Source: Candidatus Aminicenantota bacterium (GTDB lineage Bacteria; Acidobacteriota; Aminicenantia; JAMOAD01). Taken from it: a stretch of 11,016 nt of DNA. The translations under genes were made by a program, and so were the position numbers. Every line of letters begins with the position of its first letter. Position 1 is the stretch's first letter. The notes under the pieces are model-generated. The model worked only from the letters and a program-made list of their open reading frames with translations, was not told the DNA's origin and searched no databases. Where the stretch lies: the NCBI GenBank assembly GCA_027061995.1, contig JAMOUT010000049.1, forward strand, positions 1-11,016, written 5' to 3'. Shown one piece after another: positions 1-6,330 of the stretch.

Positions 1-55
1 GCTTTTTATAAGAAGTAAAGAGTTGAAGAGCGAGAGTATGAAAAAACAAAATAAT

Positions 56-84
56 TTGACGAAAATGGTTAAATTTCATATATT
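56..84 (+). promoter_or_regulatory. Sigma70-like promoter upstream of the 39-codon ORF
   Basis: TTGACG (56-61) and TATATT (79-84) are separated by exactly 17 nt, each matching 5 of 6 consensus positions. Transcription would start near 90-92, about 10 nt before the GGGAGG Shine-Dalgarno site at 102-107. The match is good for an AT-rich background, but AT-rich DNA gives chance -10 boxes, and no experimental start is known. Confidence 0.5.
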
Positions 85-114
85 AAAATATTGTCCGAAA
101 AGGGAGGAAAATTA

Positions 115-234
115 ATGCTGAATTATTCAAAGCCTCAAAGCCAAAAGCATCGAAGCTCGCCACGGCGGATCTCCGCTTGTTTCACTCGCTTCGACCTCCC
201 GATATTAAAGTCGAGCATTCGCCACGGCGAATAG
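115..234 (+). CDS. Possible 39-aa peptide or remnant of a disrupted gene start
   Basis: An ATG at 115 lies 7 nt after a strong Shine-Dalgarno site (GGGAGG, 102-107), itself just downstream of a good promoter. The reading frame runs 39 codons to TAG (232-234). The peptide begins MLNYSKPQSQKH and continues rich in Arg and Ser; I recognise no domain, signal peptide or membrane segment. From about codon 10 onward the DNA is GC-rich and palindromic, unlike every gene in the window. The frame may therefore be chance readthrough of a non-coding element or the broken 5' end of a lost gene. Alternatives are a leader peptide or a small mRNA. The initiation signals are seen; a product is inferred only weakly. 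Confidence 0.25.
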   Translation: MLNYSKPQSQKHRSSPRRISACFTRFDLPILKSSIRHGE

Positions 235-305
235 GTTTGTTCTAGCTTTCTTGAGCCAAGCAGCAGAGCAGTCATTCCGGCCGTTGTTACCGCTCTTTTT
301 CGTTT
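141..305 (+). repeat. GC-rich palindromic intergenic element, possible structured RNA
   Basis: This stretch is clearly more GC-rich than its flanks and is full of inverted repeats. TCGAAGC (150-156) pairs with GCTTCGA (188-194), 7 bp, enclosing GCGGA/TCCGC (165-169/172-176). ATTCGCC (217-223) pairs with GGCGAAT (226-232), 7 bp around a 2-nt centre. The 11-mer TCGCCACGGCG occurs twice (157-167 and 219-229), 62 nt apart and inside two different hairpins. GC-rich hairpins in an AT-rich genome are typical of structured RNAs and also of dispersed palindromic (REP/MITE-like) repeats; this sequence alone does not decide. No tRNA or rRNA match is apparent. Apart from this element, the 39-codon ORF and the promoter and terminator signals, 1-396 shows nothing recognisable. 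Confidence 0.45.
265..300 (+). terminator. Terminator-like hairpin with T-tract
   Basis: AGAGC (265-269) pairs with GCTCT (292-296). After one mismatch, GT/AC adds two more pairs. The loop is long (about 20 nt) and contains CGGCCG. Five T residues (296-300) follow directly. The stem is short and the loop large, so this is a weak intrinsic terminator candidate. Its position would end a transcript of roughly 210 nt begun at the promoter at 56-84. Confidence 0.3.
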
Positions 306-327
306 TCACTGATAAAATATTCTTTTC

Positions 328-356
328 TTGCTTTTCTTATGGTTATGAGTTATCCT
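328..356 (+). promoter_or_regulatory. Weak promoter candidate for the repeat protein gene
   Basis: TTGCTT (328-333), a 17-nt spacer and TATCCT (351-356) lie 41 nt before the start of the small exported repeat protein. Matches to consensus are only 3/6 and 4/6. It is listed because the upstream hairpin at 265-300 would otherwise separate this gene from any promoter. Confidence 0.25.
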
Positions 357-396
357 TTTATATGAAAGCATTATTTCAAATTATAAGGAGTAAATA

Positions 397-735
397 ATGA
401 TGAAAATAACCGTTTTTTTATTACTGTTTTTTTTAAGTTTTTCTCTCTTCGGGGGAGTTATATATGTAACAAAATACAGGTCGGATGCCGATGTTTTAAT
501 ATACAGGACAAAATATAAATCTGATGCTGATCTGATTGTTTATGTAACAAAATACAAATCCGATTCAACAGGAGAAGATACCATATGGTTTTATTCCAAA
601 TATAAATCGGATGCAAATGCCACAATATATTTTACAAAATACAGATCGGACGCTGATCTGCAGGTTTATTTCACGGAATACAAATCAGATGCGGAATGGA
701 AAACATCATCAAGATTCAGAGGGATATTTAAATAA
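397..735 (+). CDS. Exported KYRSDAD-repeat protein, septknot (7_1 knot) family-like
   Basis: A 112-residue protein. Residues 1-20 are a hydrophobic signal peptide (K3, then a Leu/Phe-rich core, then GG), so export is expected. The mature part is almost entirely six copies of a strand-like unit, aromatic-x-T-K-Y-[K/R]-S-D-A-D, with the K/E-Y-[K/R]-S-D cores at residues 26, 39, 52, 68, 81 and 94. Spacing is 13, 13, 16, 13, 13, so there are two sets of three units around a short linker (TGEDTI, 58-63). This motif resembles a small bacterial family that I recall (as Septknot/DUF6150) being described as having a 7_1-knotted beta fold; that assignment is from memory. Molecular function is unknown. 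AAGGAG (385-390) supports ATG 397; ATG 400 directly after is also possible. The gene faces the minus-strand hydro-lyase gene, with only 5 bp between their stop codons. Confidence 0.85.
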   Translation: MMKITVFLLLFFLSFSLFGGVIYVTKYRSDADVLIYRTKYKSDADLIVYVTKYKSDSTGEDTIWFYSKYKSDANATIYFTKYRSDADLQVYFTEYKSDAEWKTSSRFRGIFK

Positions 736-740
736 TAAAA

Positions 741-1991
741 TCAGTTTAATTCTTCGGGTGAGCCAATTCTACCGAGAAGTGCCGAGGCAGTAACAATTTC
801 CGGAGATGCAAGATATGTTTCCCCTTTTCCCTGTTTTCCGGGGAAATTTCTGTTTCCGGTTGTAATCTGAATCTCTCCCTCTCCGGTAAGACCTATATGC
901 CCTTCGGCACAACCTCCGCAAGAAGCATTTGAAACTATCACACCGGCATCAAAAAGGTCAAAAAGAATCCCCTCTTTCAGAAGTTTCCCGTAAATTTTTC
1001 TTGTAGCCGGAACTATGCTGAATCTTATCCCTTCGGGGATTTTTCTCCCTTTTAAAATTTTTGCGGCCGCAACAATATCCTCATATCTTCCGTTTGTGCA
1101 TGATCCTATAAAAGCTGATTCTATCCCTACATTTTTAAGCTCGGCAACATCAAAAACATTGTGAGGATGAGGAGGTGATGCTACCTGTGGCCCTATCCCT
1201 TCCACGACTATCTCCAAAATTTTACTGTATTTGGCATCAGAATCAGCTTTGGGTTGCTCTTTCATATCAGGATTGAATGTTTTAAGTTCTTTTTTTACTG
1301 ATTCCGACATCGGAATAAAAGCAACTATTCCGGCCATCTCCGTTACCATGGAACAAAGTGTTATCCTCCCGTGAAGAGATAATCTTTCAACAGCTTCTCC
1401 GTAAAATTCTATCGCCTTTCCGAGAGCCTCTTTTGTTCCCAATTTTTTAAGGATATAAAGAGTTAAATCTTTAGGAGAGGTGTTTTTCGCGGGTAAACCT
1501 TTGATATTAACTTTTATTGTCTCGGGGATTTCAAACCAGGTTTTTCCCGTCCTGAAAGCATACGCAATATCAATATCTCCCATCCCTTGTCCGAAAGCAC
1601 CGATTGCACCGAGAATATTATAGTGGGAATCAGTTCCCACCGCTATATCTCCAGGGCCAACTTTTCCCTCTTCAATAAGAACATGGGTTCCTATACCCGC
1701 ATCAATATCATAAACTTTAATCCCCTGTTTTTTTGCAAAATTCCTGCAAATCTCCTGATTTATCGCATATTTTATATTTTTTGCCGGAGCAACAAGATCA
1801 AAAGTAAAAAAAGTATTATTAACTTTTGCAACAGGAACATCTCCGTATTCTCTTTCATAATTTTTAACCACATTGGGCCCTCCGAAATCTCTTGCGGATA
1901 TCACATCAAGTTCAATCCATACGATATTTCCGGGTTTTACCTCCTCGTCAGTATGAGAAGAGATAATTTTTTCAATTATAGTTTTACCCAT
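741..1991 (-). CDS. Divergent aconitase/LeuC-family hydro-lyase, large subunit
   Basis: A 416-residue protein, full length for the LeuC/HacA large subunit (domains 1-3). The [4Fe-4S] ligands are intact: C298 in GSCTNGR, C358 and C361 in ASCGGCAEGH. The DSH motif (121-123), the Glu at 218 and NRN (380-382) are also kept. Compared by eye with the paralogue at 6331-7584, several active-site positions differ: the DH pair is D65-L66; CHQ is replaced by GTH (101-103); SNMAAE reads CSMVTE (213-218), so Asn becomes Ser; and the substrate-binding Arg after NRNF is K386. This looks like a coherent specificity change, not decay. The gene starts one base after the stop of the dehydrogenase gene, with AAAGGGA inside that gene's end as ribosome site, so the two are co-translated. 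No small subunit adjoins it; it may share the LeuD at 7595-8095 or one elsewhere. The substrate (isopropylmalate, homoaconitate, aconitate or another) is not determined. Confidence 0.85.
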   Translation of the reverse strand: MGKTIIEKIISSHTDEEVKPGNIVWIELDVISARDFGGPNVVKNYEREYGDVPVAKVNNTFFTFDLVAPAKNIKYAINQEICRNFAKKQGIKVYDIDAGIGTHVLIEEGKVGPGDIAVGTDSHYNILGAIGAFGQGMGDIDIAYAFRTGKTWFEIPETIKVNIKGLPAKNTSPKDLTLYILKKLGTKEALGKAIEFYGEAVERLSLHGRITLCSMVTEMAGIVAFIPMSESVKKELKTFNPDMKEQPKADSDAKYSKILEIVVEGIGPQVASPPHPHNVFDVAELKNVGIESAFIGSCTNGRYEDIVAAAKILKGRKIPEGIRFSIVPATRKIYGKLLKEGILFDLFDAGVIVSNASCGGCAEGHIGLTGEGEIQITTGNRNFPGKQGKGETYLASPEIVTASALLGRIGSPEELN

Positions 1992-1992
1992 T

Positions 1993-3117
1993 TTATCCCT
2001 TTATTTTTCTGACTATCTCTTCAGCCATCTCAATAGTTGTATTATTACCTCCCATATCATAAGTTCTGACTTTTTCCTCTGCAATAACCTCTGCCACAGC
2101 TTTTAATACTGTTTCCCCTTTTTCAGTTTCTCCGAGAAAATCAAGCATGATTTTGGAAGCGAGAATAGCGGCGATAGGATTAACTTTATATTGTCCCGCA
2201 TATTTTGGTGCGGAGCCATGGGTAGGTTCAAAAACTCCGAAATTCTTACTCATATTACCACTTGCCGCAAAACCGAGCCCTCCGACCAATTGTGCGGATA
2301 AATCCGATATAATATCTCCGAAAAGATTTTCTGCTACAAGAACATCATAATTTTCAGGATTTTTAACGAGCCACATAGTCATTGCATCAATGTTAGCCTC
2401 TTTGTATTCTATATGAGGATATTCTTTTGCAATATCTCTTGCAATCCTGACCATAAGTCCCCCTGTTTCCCTTAAAACATTCGGTTTTTCAACAACAGTT
2501 ACGGATTTCCTTTTATTTTTATCCGCATATTCAAAAGCGGCTTTCACTATTCTCGTGCATCCCTCTTTTGTCATAATTCTTGTTGAAACAGCGATTTCAT
2601 CTCCGGGAACATCTTTAAATCTATCCATTTTAGGATTATTATTTAAGAAAGCATATCTGACTTCATCGGGAAGAGGATAAAATTCAACTCCCGCATACAT
2701 CCCTTCCGTATTTTCCCTGAAAACAATCAAATCTATGCCATCTTTATAATTCAAAGGATTTCCTTTAAAAGCTTTACAAGGTCTCATGTTGGTATATAAA
2801 TCAAACTCTTGTCTTAACCTGACTATGGGACTAAAATAAACAAACCCTTTGTTTTTAAGTGAAGGGTCAAGTTCTTTCTGAGCTTCATCTTTTGGTTTTG
2901 ATGTTATAGCTCCGAACAGAGCCGCATCAGATACTTTCAAAAGTTCTATCGTTCTATCGGGAAGAGGATTACCTTCCTTTTTCCAAAATTCCCAACCTAT
3001 ATCTCCGTAAGTCCAATCCGCTTTAAAATCAACGGCATTAAGAACAAGCATAGCCGCCTCAATAACCTCTTTTCCTACGCCATCTCCCGGCAAAACCGCA
3101 ATTTTAAAATTACTCAT
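1993..3117 (-). CDS. Isocitrate/isopropylmalate-family decarboxylating dehydrogenase
   Basis: A 374-residue beta-decarboxylating dehydrogenase oxidising a 2-hydroxyacid using NAD(P) and a divalent metal. Family residues are complete: R102 and R112 (RLRQ, MRP), RENTEGMY (134-141), K211, D244 (NIDA), D268 and D272 (GDIISD). Compared with E. coli isocitrate dehydrogenase from memory, S96 sits at the S113 position and YAGVEF (141-146) matches YAGIEW. The stretch HGSAPKYAGQYKVNP (300-314) carries K305-Y306 as at K344-Y345, and Y353 matches Y391, but G357 replaces R395. This favours isocitrate-like chemistry and possibly NADP, with homoisocitrate or isopropylmalate still possible; the motif KPNVLRETGG (211-220) is unlike classical LeuB. 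The start at 3117 has an excellent ribosome site (AAAGGAGGAG, 3130-3121 on the minus strand). It is the first gene of a two-gene unit with the divergent hydro-lyase, which would perform the preceding isomerisation. Confidence 0.9.
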   Translation of the reverse strand: MSNFKIAVLPGDGVGKEVIEAAMLVLNAVDFKADWTYGDIGWEFWKKEGNPLPDRTIELLKVSDAALFGAITSKPKDEAQKELDPSLKNKGFVYFSPIVRLRQEFDLYTNMRPCKAFKGNPLNYKDGIDLIVFRENTEGMYAGVEFYPLPDEVRYAFLNNNPKMDRFKDVPGDEIAVSTRIMTKEGCTRIVKAAFEYADKNKRKSVTVVEKPNVLRETGGLMVRIARDIAKEYPHIEYKEANIDAMTMWLVKNPENYDVLVAENLFGDIISDLSAQLVGGLGFAASGNMSKNFGVFEPTHGSAPKYAGQYKVNPIAAILASKIMLDFLGETEKGETVLKAVAEVIAEEKVRTYDMGGNNTTIEMAEEIVRKIKG

Positions 3118-3212
3118 AATCTCCTCCTTTTCAATTTAATAGGATATTTTATATTAAAAAAGAGAATTTTTAAACCCGTTTTAATAATTTTCACTAATAA
3201 ATTCACAATAAT

Positions 3213-3228
3213 TCAAATCATTATTTGA
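3213..3228. repeat. Small perfect inverted repeat, operator-like
   Basis: TCAAAT-N4-ATTTGA is a 16-bp perfect dyad in the intergenic region between the divergent dehydrogenase and metK genes. It lies just upstream of an extended -10-like TGCTATTTT (3239-3247). The position and symmetry suit a repressor site acting on either gene, but AT-rich dyads of this size can arise by chance. Confidence 0.25.
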
Positions 3229-3232
3229 GATA

Positions 3233-3333
3233 TTTTTTGCTATTTTCACCCGCTGAAAAAACATCGACATCCCTTATTCTATTTTCAGGAAAAACCTTCC
3301 AATCAATTGACAATTGGGCGGTTTTTTGCTATT
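3233..3333 (+). repeat. Paired 12-mer TTTTTTGCTATT before metK
   Basis: The exact 12-mer TTTTTTGCTATT occurs at 3233-3244 and again at 3322-3333, 89 nt apart, both within the metK leader region. Each copy contains TGCTAT, the shape of an extended -10 (TGnTAT). In the second copy this overlaps the -10 of the TTGACA promoter. The repeat may therefore mark two tandem start points for metK. Confidence 0.3.
3290..3327 (+). terminator. Hairpin with T-tract immediately before metK (possible attenuator)
   Basis: AAAAACC (3290-3296) pairs with GGTTTTT (3320-3326). After a T/C mismatch and a T-G wobble, CCAAT (3299-3303) pairs with ATTGG (3313-3317) around a 9-nt loop. The descending arm runs into six T residues (3322-3327), as in an intrinsic terminator. 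Upstream, CTGAAAA (3253-3259) can pair with TTTTCAG (3282-3288). If transcription starts near the upstream TGCTATTTT, this would be a structured leader with a terminator in front of metK. The alternative is that the dyad merely reflects the overlapping promoter at 3307-3335, whose -35 lies in the loop. Confidence 0.35.
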
Positions 3334-3335
3334 CT
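3307..3335 (+). promoter_or_regulatory. Sigma70-like promoter of the metK operon
   Basis: A perfect TTGACA (3307-3312), a 17-nt spacer and TATTCT (3330-3335, 4/6) with TG upstream (extended -10 TGCTAT). The -35 is embedded in CAATTG-A-CAATTG (3304-3316), two copies of a palindromic hexamer, a possible operator. A start near 3342 would leave about 25 nt of leader, too short for a riboswitch. Confidence 0.55.
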
Positions 3336-3366
3336 CTTTTTTTATACAAATATAAAGGAGGATTAG

Positions 3367-4509
3367 ATGAGAGGAAAAAGTAATTTTTTATTTACATCGG
3401 AATCTGTAACTGAAGGACACCCCGATAAAATTGCAGATCAGATATCAGATGCGATTCTTGATGCTTTAATCACTCAAGATAAAAATTCTCATGTTGCAGT
3501 CGAAACTTTAACGACAACAGGATTAGTAATGATTTCAGGAGAGGTTACAACAACAGGATATGTTGATTTTCCTTCTGTTGTCAGGGAAACGGTTAAAGGG
3601 ATAGGATATACGAGAGCAAAGTTCGGTTTTGATTATGAAACATGTTCGGTAATCTCCTCTATTCATGAACAATCGCCCGATATCGCAATGGGAGTTAATC
3701 CCGGAGGTGCCGGTGACCAAGGGATGATGTTCGGTTATGCAAGTAAAGAAACGGAAGAACTTATGCCTATGCCTATAATGTTTGCACATAAATTAACAAA
3801 ACAACTCGCAAAAGTCAGAAAAGAGGATGTTTTGGATTATCTCAGACCGGATGGCAAATCTCAGGTTACAATAGAATATGAAAACGGTAAACCGAAAAGA
3901 GTTCATACAATCGTTATCTCAACTCAACACTCCCCCACGGTAAGCCAAGCCCAAATTAAAGAGGATATAATAGAAAAGGTTGTAACCCCTGTTATTCCAC
4001 CGGAAATGCTTGATGATAAAACAATATATCATGTAAATCCCACAGGGAAATTTGTGATGGGTGGCCCTATGGCTGATACCGGTCTAACGGGAAGAAAAAT
4101 CATAGTCGATACATACGGAGGAGTTGTAAGTCATGGAGGAGGGGCTTTCTCGGGAAAAGATCCTACGAAAGTGGATAGATCCGCCGCCTATATGGCAAGG
4201 TATATAGCTAAGAATGTGGTGGCTGCGGATATAGCGGATGAATTCACTGTCCAGCTCGCTTATGCCATCGGTGTTGCCGATCCTGTCTCAATAATGATAG
4301 ATACACACGGAACAGGGAAAGCTGACGAAGAAAAAATCATAAAGATAATAAGAGATGTTTTTGATTTGACTCCTCTCGGGATTATTAATCAACTTGATTT
4401 ATTGAATCCGGTTTATAAGAAAACGGCAGCTTACGGACATTTCGGAAGAGATGGTTTTAGTTGGGAAAAAACAGATAAAGCGGAAGAGATTAAAAAAGCT
4501 TTGCTTTAA
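3367..4509 (+). CDS. metK: S-adenosylmethionine synthetase
   Basis: Methionine adenosyltransferase (EC 2.5.1.6): ATP plus methionine gives S-adenosylmethionine, phosphate and pyrophosphate, in the cytoplasm. At 380 residues it has the normal bacterial length. Family motifs are complete: [11 protein letters not shown] (11-21, catalytic His18), [11 protein letters not shown] (114-124, ATP signature) and the P-loop-like [16 protein letters not shown] (257-272). The start is set by AAAGGAGGA (3354-3362) 4 nt before ATG 3367. It heads the six-gene plus-strand operon, 23 nt before ahcY, so SAM synthesis and SAH removal are co-expressed. The leader holds a hairpin and promoter described separately; no S-box-type SAM riboswitch was recognised. 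Identity is certain. Confidence 0.98.
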   Translation: MRGKSNFLFTSESVTEGHPDKIADQISDAILDALITQDKNSHVAVETLTTTGLVMISGEVTTTGYVDFPSVVRETVKGIGYTRAKFGFDYETCSVISSIHEQSPDIAMGVNPGGAGDQGMMFGYASKETEELMPMPIMFAHKLTKQLAKVRKEDVLDYLRPDGKSQVTIEYENGKPKRVHTIVISTQHSPTVSQAQIKEDIIEKVVTPVIPPEMLDDKTIYHVNPTGKFVMGGPMADTGLTGRKIIVDTYGGVVSHGGGAFSGKDPTKVDRSAAYMARYIAKNVVAADIADEFTVQLAYAIGVADPVSIMIDTHGTGKADEEKIIKIIRDVFDLTPLGIINQLDLLNPVYKKTAAYGHFGRDGFSWEKTDKAEEIKKALL

Positions 4510-4532
4510 AAAAAAATAATAAGGAGAAAAAA

Positions 4533-5789
4533 ATGGATTATGATATTAAAGATATAAATCTTGCCGAAGAGGGAAAAAATAAGATAGAATGGGCTGACAA
4601 TAATATGCCTGTTCTTCGTAAAATAAGGGAAGATTTTGAAAGAGAAAAACCTTTAAAAGGGGTAAGAATCGCAGCATGTTTACATGTAACAACGGAAACC
4701 GCAAATCTGATGAGAACACTTAAAGCGGGAGGGGCTGAAATAGCACTTACAGCATCAAACCCTCTTTCAACCCAGGATTATACTGCCGCCGCCCTTGTTA
4801 AAGAATACGGTATATCCGTCTTTGCAATAAAGGGAGAGGATAATGATACTTATTACAAACACATAGATTCGGCTCTTTCGATAAAACCGATGATAACAAT
4901 GGATGATGGTGCGGATCTTGTATCAACGATTCACACAAAAAAAAGAGACCTTCTCGAGCATATTATAGGTGGAACGGAAGAAACAACAACAGGTGTTATA
5001 AGACTTGTAAGTATGGCAAAACAAAAAGTTCTCGAATATCCTATCATAGCGGTAAATAATGCAATGACAAAACATTTTTTCGATAACAGATACGGAACAG
5101 GCCAAAGTAGTTTGGACGGTATTTTAAGAGCTACCAATGTTCTTATTGCGGGGTTGAATTTTGTTGTGGCGGGTTACGGATGGTGCGGGAAAGGTGTTGC
5201 AATGAGAGCCAAAGGTGCCGGAGCAAGAGTTATTATCACTGAGATTGATCCCATCAAGGCTCTGGAAGCATCGATGGACGGATTCTGGGTTTTACCGATG
5301 GAAGAAGCCGCAAAAATCGGCGATATTTTTCTCACTGTTACAGGTAATAAAAATGTTATTTCGGAAGAACACTTTAAACTTATGAAAGACGGAGCGATTG
5401 TAGCCAACTCAGGTCATTTTAATGTGGAGATTAATCTTGAAGCTCTTGAAAAAATAGCTGTATCAAAAAGGGAAGTTCGACAATTCGTTAAAGAATACAA
5501 ACTACCTAATGGGAACAGAGTTAATATTCTTGCCGACGGAAGATTAGTGAATCTTTCCGCTGCGGAGGGACATCCGGCAATGGTTATGGATATGAGTTTT
5601 GCAAATCAAGCATTGTCAGCTCTCCATATTCTGAATCATCATAAGGAAATCGGGAAAACAGTAATAGATGTTCCCGAACATATTGATAGAAACATAGCGA
5701 AGCTAAAACTTGAAACAATGGGAATAGATATTGACACGCTAACACCCGAACAGGAAGAATACCTCAGCGGATGGCAGGAGGGAACCTAA
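4533..5789 (+). CDS. ahcY: Adenosylhomocysteinase (SAH hydrolase)
   Basis: S-adenosylhomocysteine to adenosine and homocysteine, using tightly bound NAD (EC 3.13.2.1, formerly 3.3.1.1). 418 residues. Visible residues: H51 in [11 protein letters not shown]125 in TMDDGADL, E150 in [10 protein letters not shown]180 and D184 in the [18 protein letters not shown] stretch, the NAD-binding GYGWCGKG (214-221), and H347 in AEGHP. It is the shorter type seen in archaea and Thermotoga: the roughly 40-residue insert of eukaryotic and many bacterial enzymes is absent, and the C-terminus ends [16 protein letters not shown] without the KPDHYRY tail. AAGGAG (4520-4525) supports ATG 4533. It follows metK by 23 nt and its TAA overlaps the next ATG (TAATG). 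It detoxifies the product of SAM-dependent methylation. Confidence 0.97.
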   Translation: MDYDIKDINLAEEGKNKIEWADNNMPVLRKIREDFEREKPLKGVRIAACLHVTTETANLMRTLKAGGAEIALTASNPLSTQDYTAAALVKEYGISVFAIKGEDNDTYYKHIDSALSIKPMITMDDGADLVSTIHTKKRDLLEHIIGGTEETTTGVIRLVSMAKQKVLEYPIIAVNNAMTKHFFDNRYGTGQSSLDGILRATNVLIAGLNFVVAGYGWCGKGVAMRAKGAGARVIITEIDPIKALEASMDGFWVLPMEEAAKIGDIFLTVTGNKNVISEEHFKLMKDGAIVANSGHFNVEINLEALEKIAVSKREVRQFVKEYKLPNGNRVNILADGRLVNLSAAEGHPAMVMDMSFANQALSALHILNHHKEIGKTVIDVPEHIDRNIAKLKLETMGIDIDTLTPEQEEYLSGWQEGT

Positions 5790-6328
5790 TGAAGGAGTTG
5801 GTGCTGAAAATATTCCCTGAAATAAACGGAATTAAAAACAGTGAACTAAAAGATAAAACAATAAACACATGGATAAAAGCGATAAAAGAGAATGGTTGGA
5901 GTGAACAGGACATTAATGAAATCCCTTTTACCCTTCTCATAGAAAATACAAAAATCTCAATTATAGAACATACGAGAGGAGTTACAAATACAGCACTTAA
6001 AATAGCGGAAAGTTTAAAAGATTCTTATAAAGATAATATAAAAATTGATTTTGATCTTTTACTTTCGGGAGCGATTCTTCATGATGTGGGAAAATTATAT
6101 GAGTATAAAAAAGAAAACGGTAAATTTGTTAAATCGGATCTCGGTATAATCGTTCGTCACCCCATATCGGGAGCAGCCGTAGCATACGGAGAGGGTTTAC
6201 CCTTTGAAATCGTTCATTCGATTGCTTCTCACTCAAAAGAGGGAGATTTTTCCAAAAGAACAATTGAGACAATAATTATTCATCATGCTGATTTTGTCAA
6301 TTTTGAACCTTTTAAATATTGGGGGTAA
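5789..6328 (+). CDS. HD-domain metal-dependent hydrolase, substrate unknown
   Basis: A 179-residue soluble protein with a single HD domain. The ligand set is complete: H61 (IEHTRG), H98-D99 (AILHDVGK), H124 (RHP), H148 (ASHSKEG) and D168 (HHADF). HD proteins are usually phosphohydrolases of nucleotides or phosphate esters; which substrate this one uses cannot be read from the sequence. Residues 1-55 are an N-terminal helical-looking extension. The start chosen is ATG 5789, overlapping the ahcY stop as TAATG, with AGGAGGG (5776-5782) at ideal spacing. An in-frame ATG at 5771 would add six residues but lies before that ribosome site. Its position between ahcY and the leuC-type gene suggests a metabolic or clean-up job in the same operon, for instance on a nucleotide by-product; this is inference. 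Confidence 0.85.
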   Translation: MKELVLKIFPEINGIKNSELKDKTINTWIKAIKENGWSEQDINEIPFTLLIENTKISIIEHTRGVTNTALKIAESLKDSYKDNIKIDFDLLLSGAILHDVGKLYEYKKENGKFVKSDLGIIVRHPISGAAVAYGEGLPFEIVHSIASHSKEGDFSKRTIETIIIHHADFVNFEPFKYWG

Positions 6329-6330
6329 AA

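Noticed and set aside
1-396. tRNA or rRNA gene in the GC-rich stretch
   Set aside because: No cloverleaf with a T-loop GGTTCAAAT-like motif and no rRNA signature was seen; the hairpins are independent short dyads.
466-700. CRISPR array or non-coding tandem repeat
   Set aside because: The periodic DNA repeats encode an in-frame protein repeat with synonymous variation and there are no spacers.
1587-2012. Plus-strand ORF of 141 codons
   Set aside because: It is antisense to the hydro-lyase gene, which has complete Fe-S motifs; its Ile/Phe/Asn-rich translation is typical of a shadow frame.
3118-3366. S-box (SAM-I) or SMK-box riboswitch before metK
   Set aside because: I could not find the conserved cores or a leader segment complementary to the metK ribosome site on the same strand downstream of the promoter; CTCCTCCTTT at 3121-3130 is simply the ribosome site of the opposite gene.
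5771-5788. Upstream in-frame ATG for the HD-domain gene
   Set aside because: It lies before the AGGAGGG ribosome site (5776-5782); the ATG at 5789, overlapping the ahcY stop, is correctly spaced from it.
6319-6330. TTG start adding four residues to the leuC-type gene
   Set aside because: No ribosome site precedes it; ATG 6331 follows GGGGG at a sensible distance and the two-base gap fits the operon.
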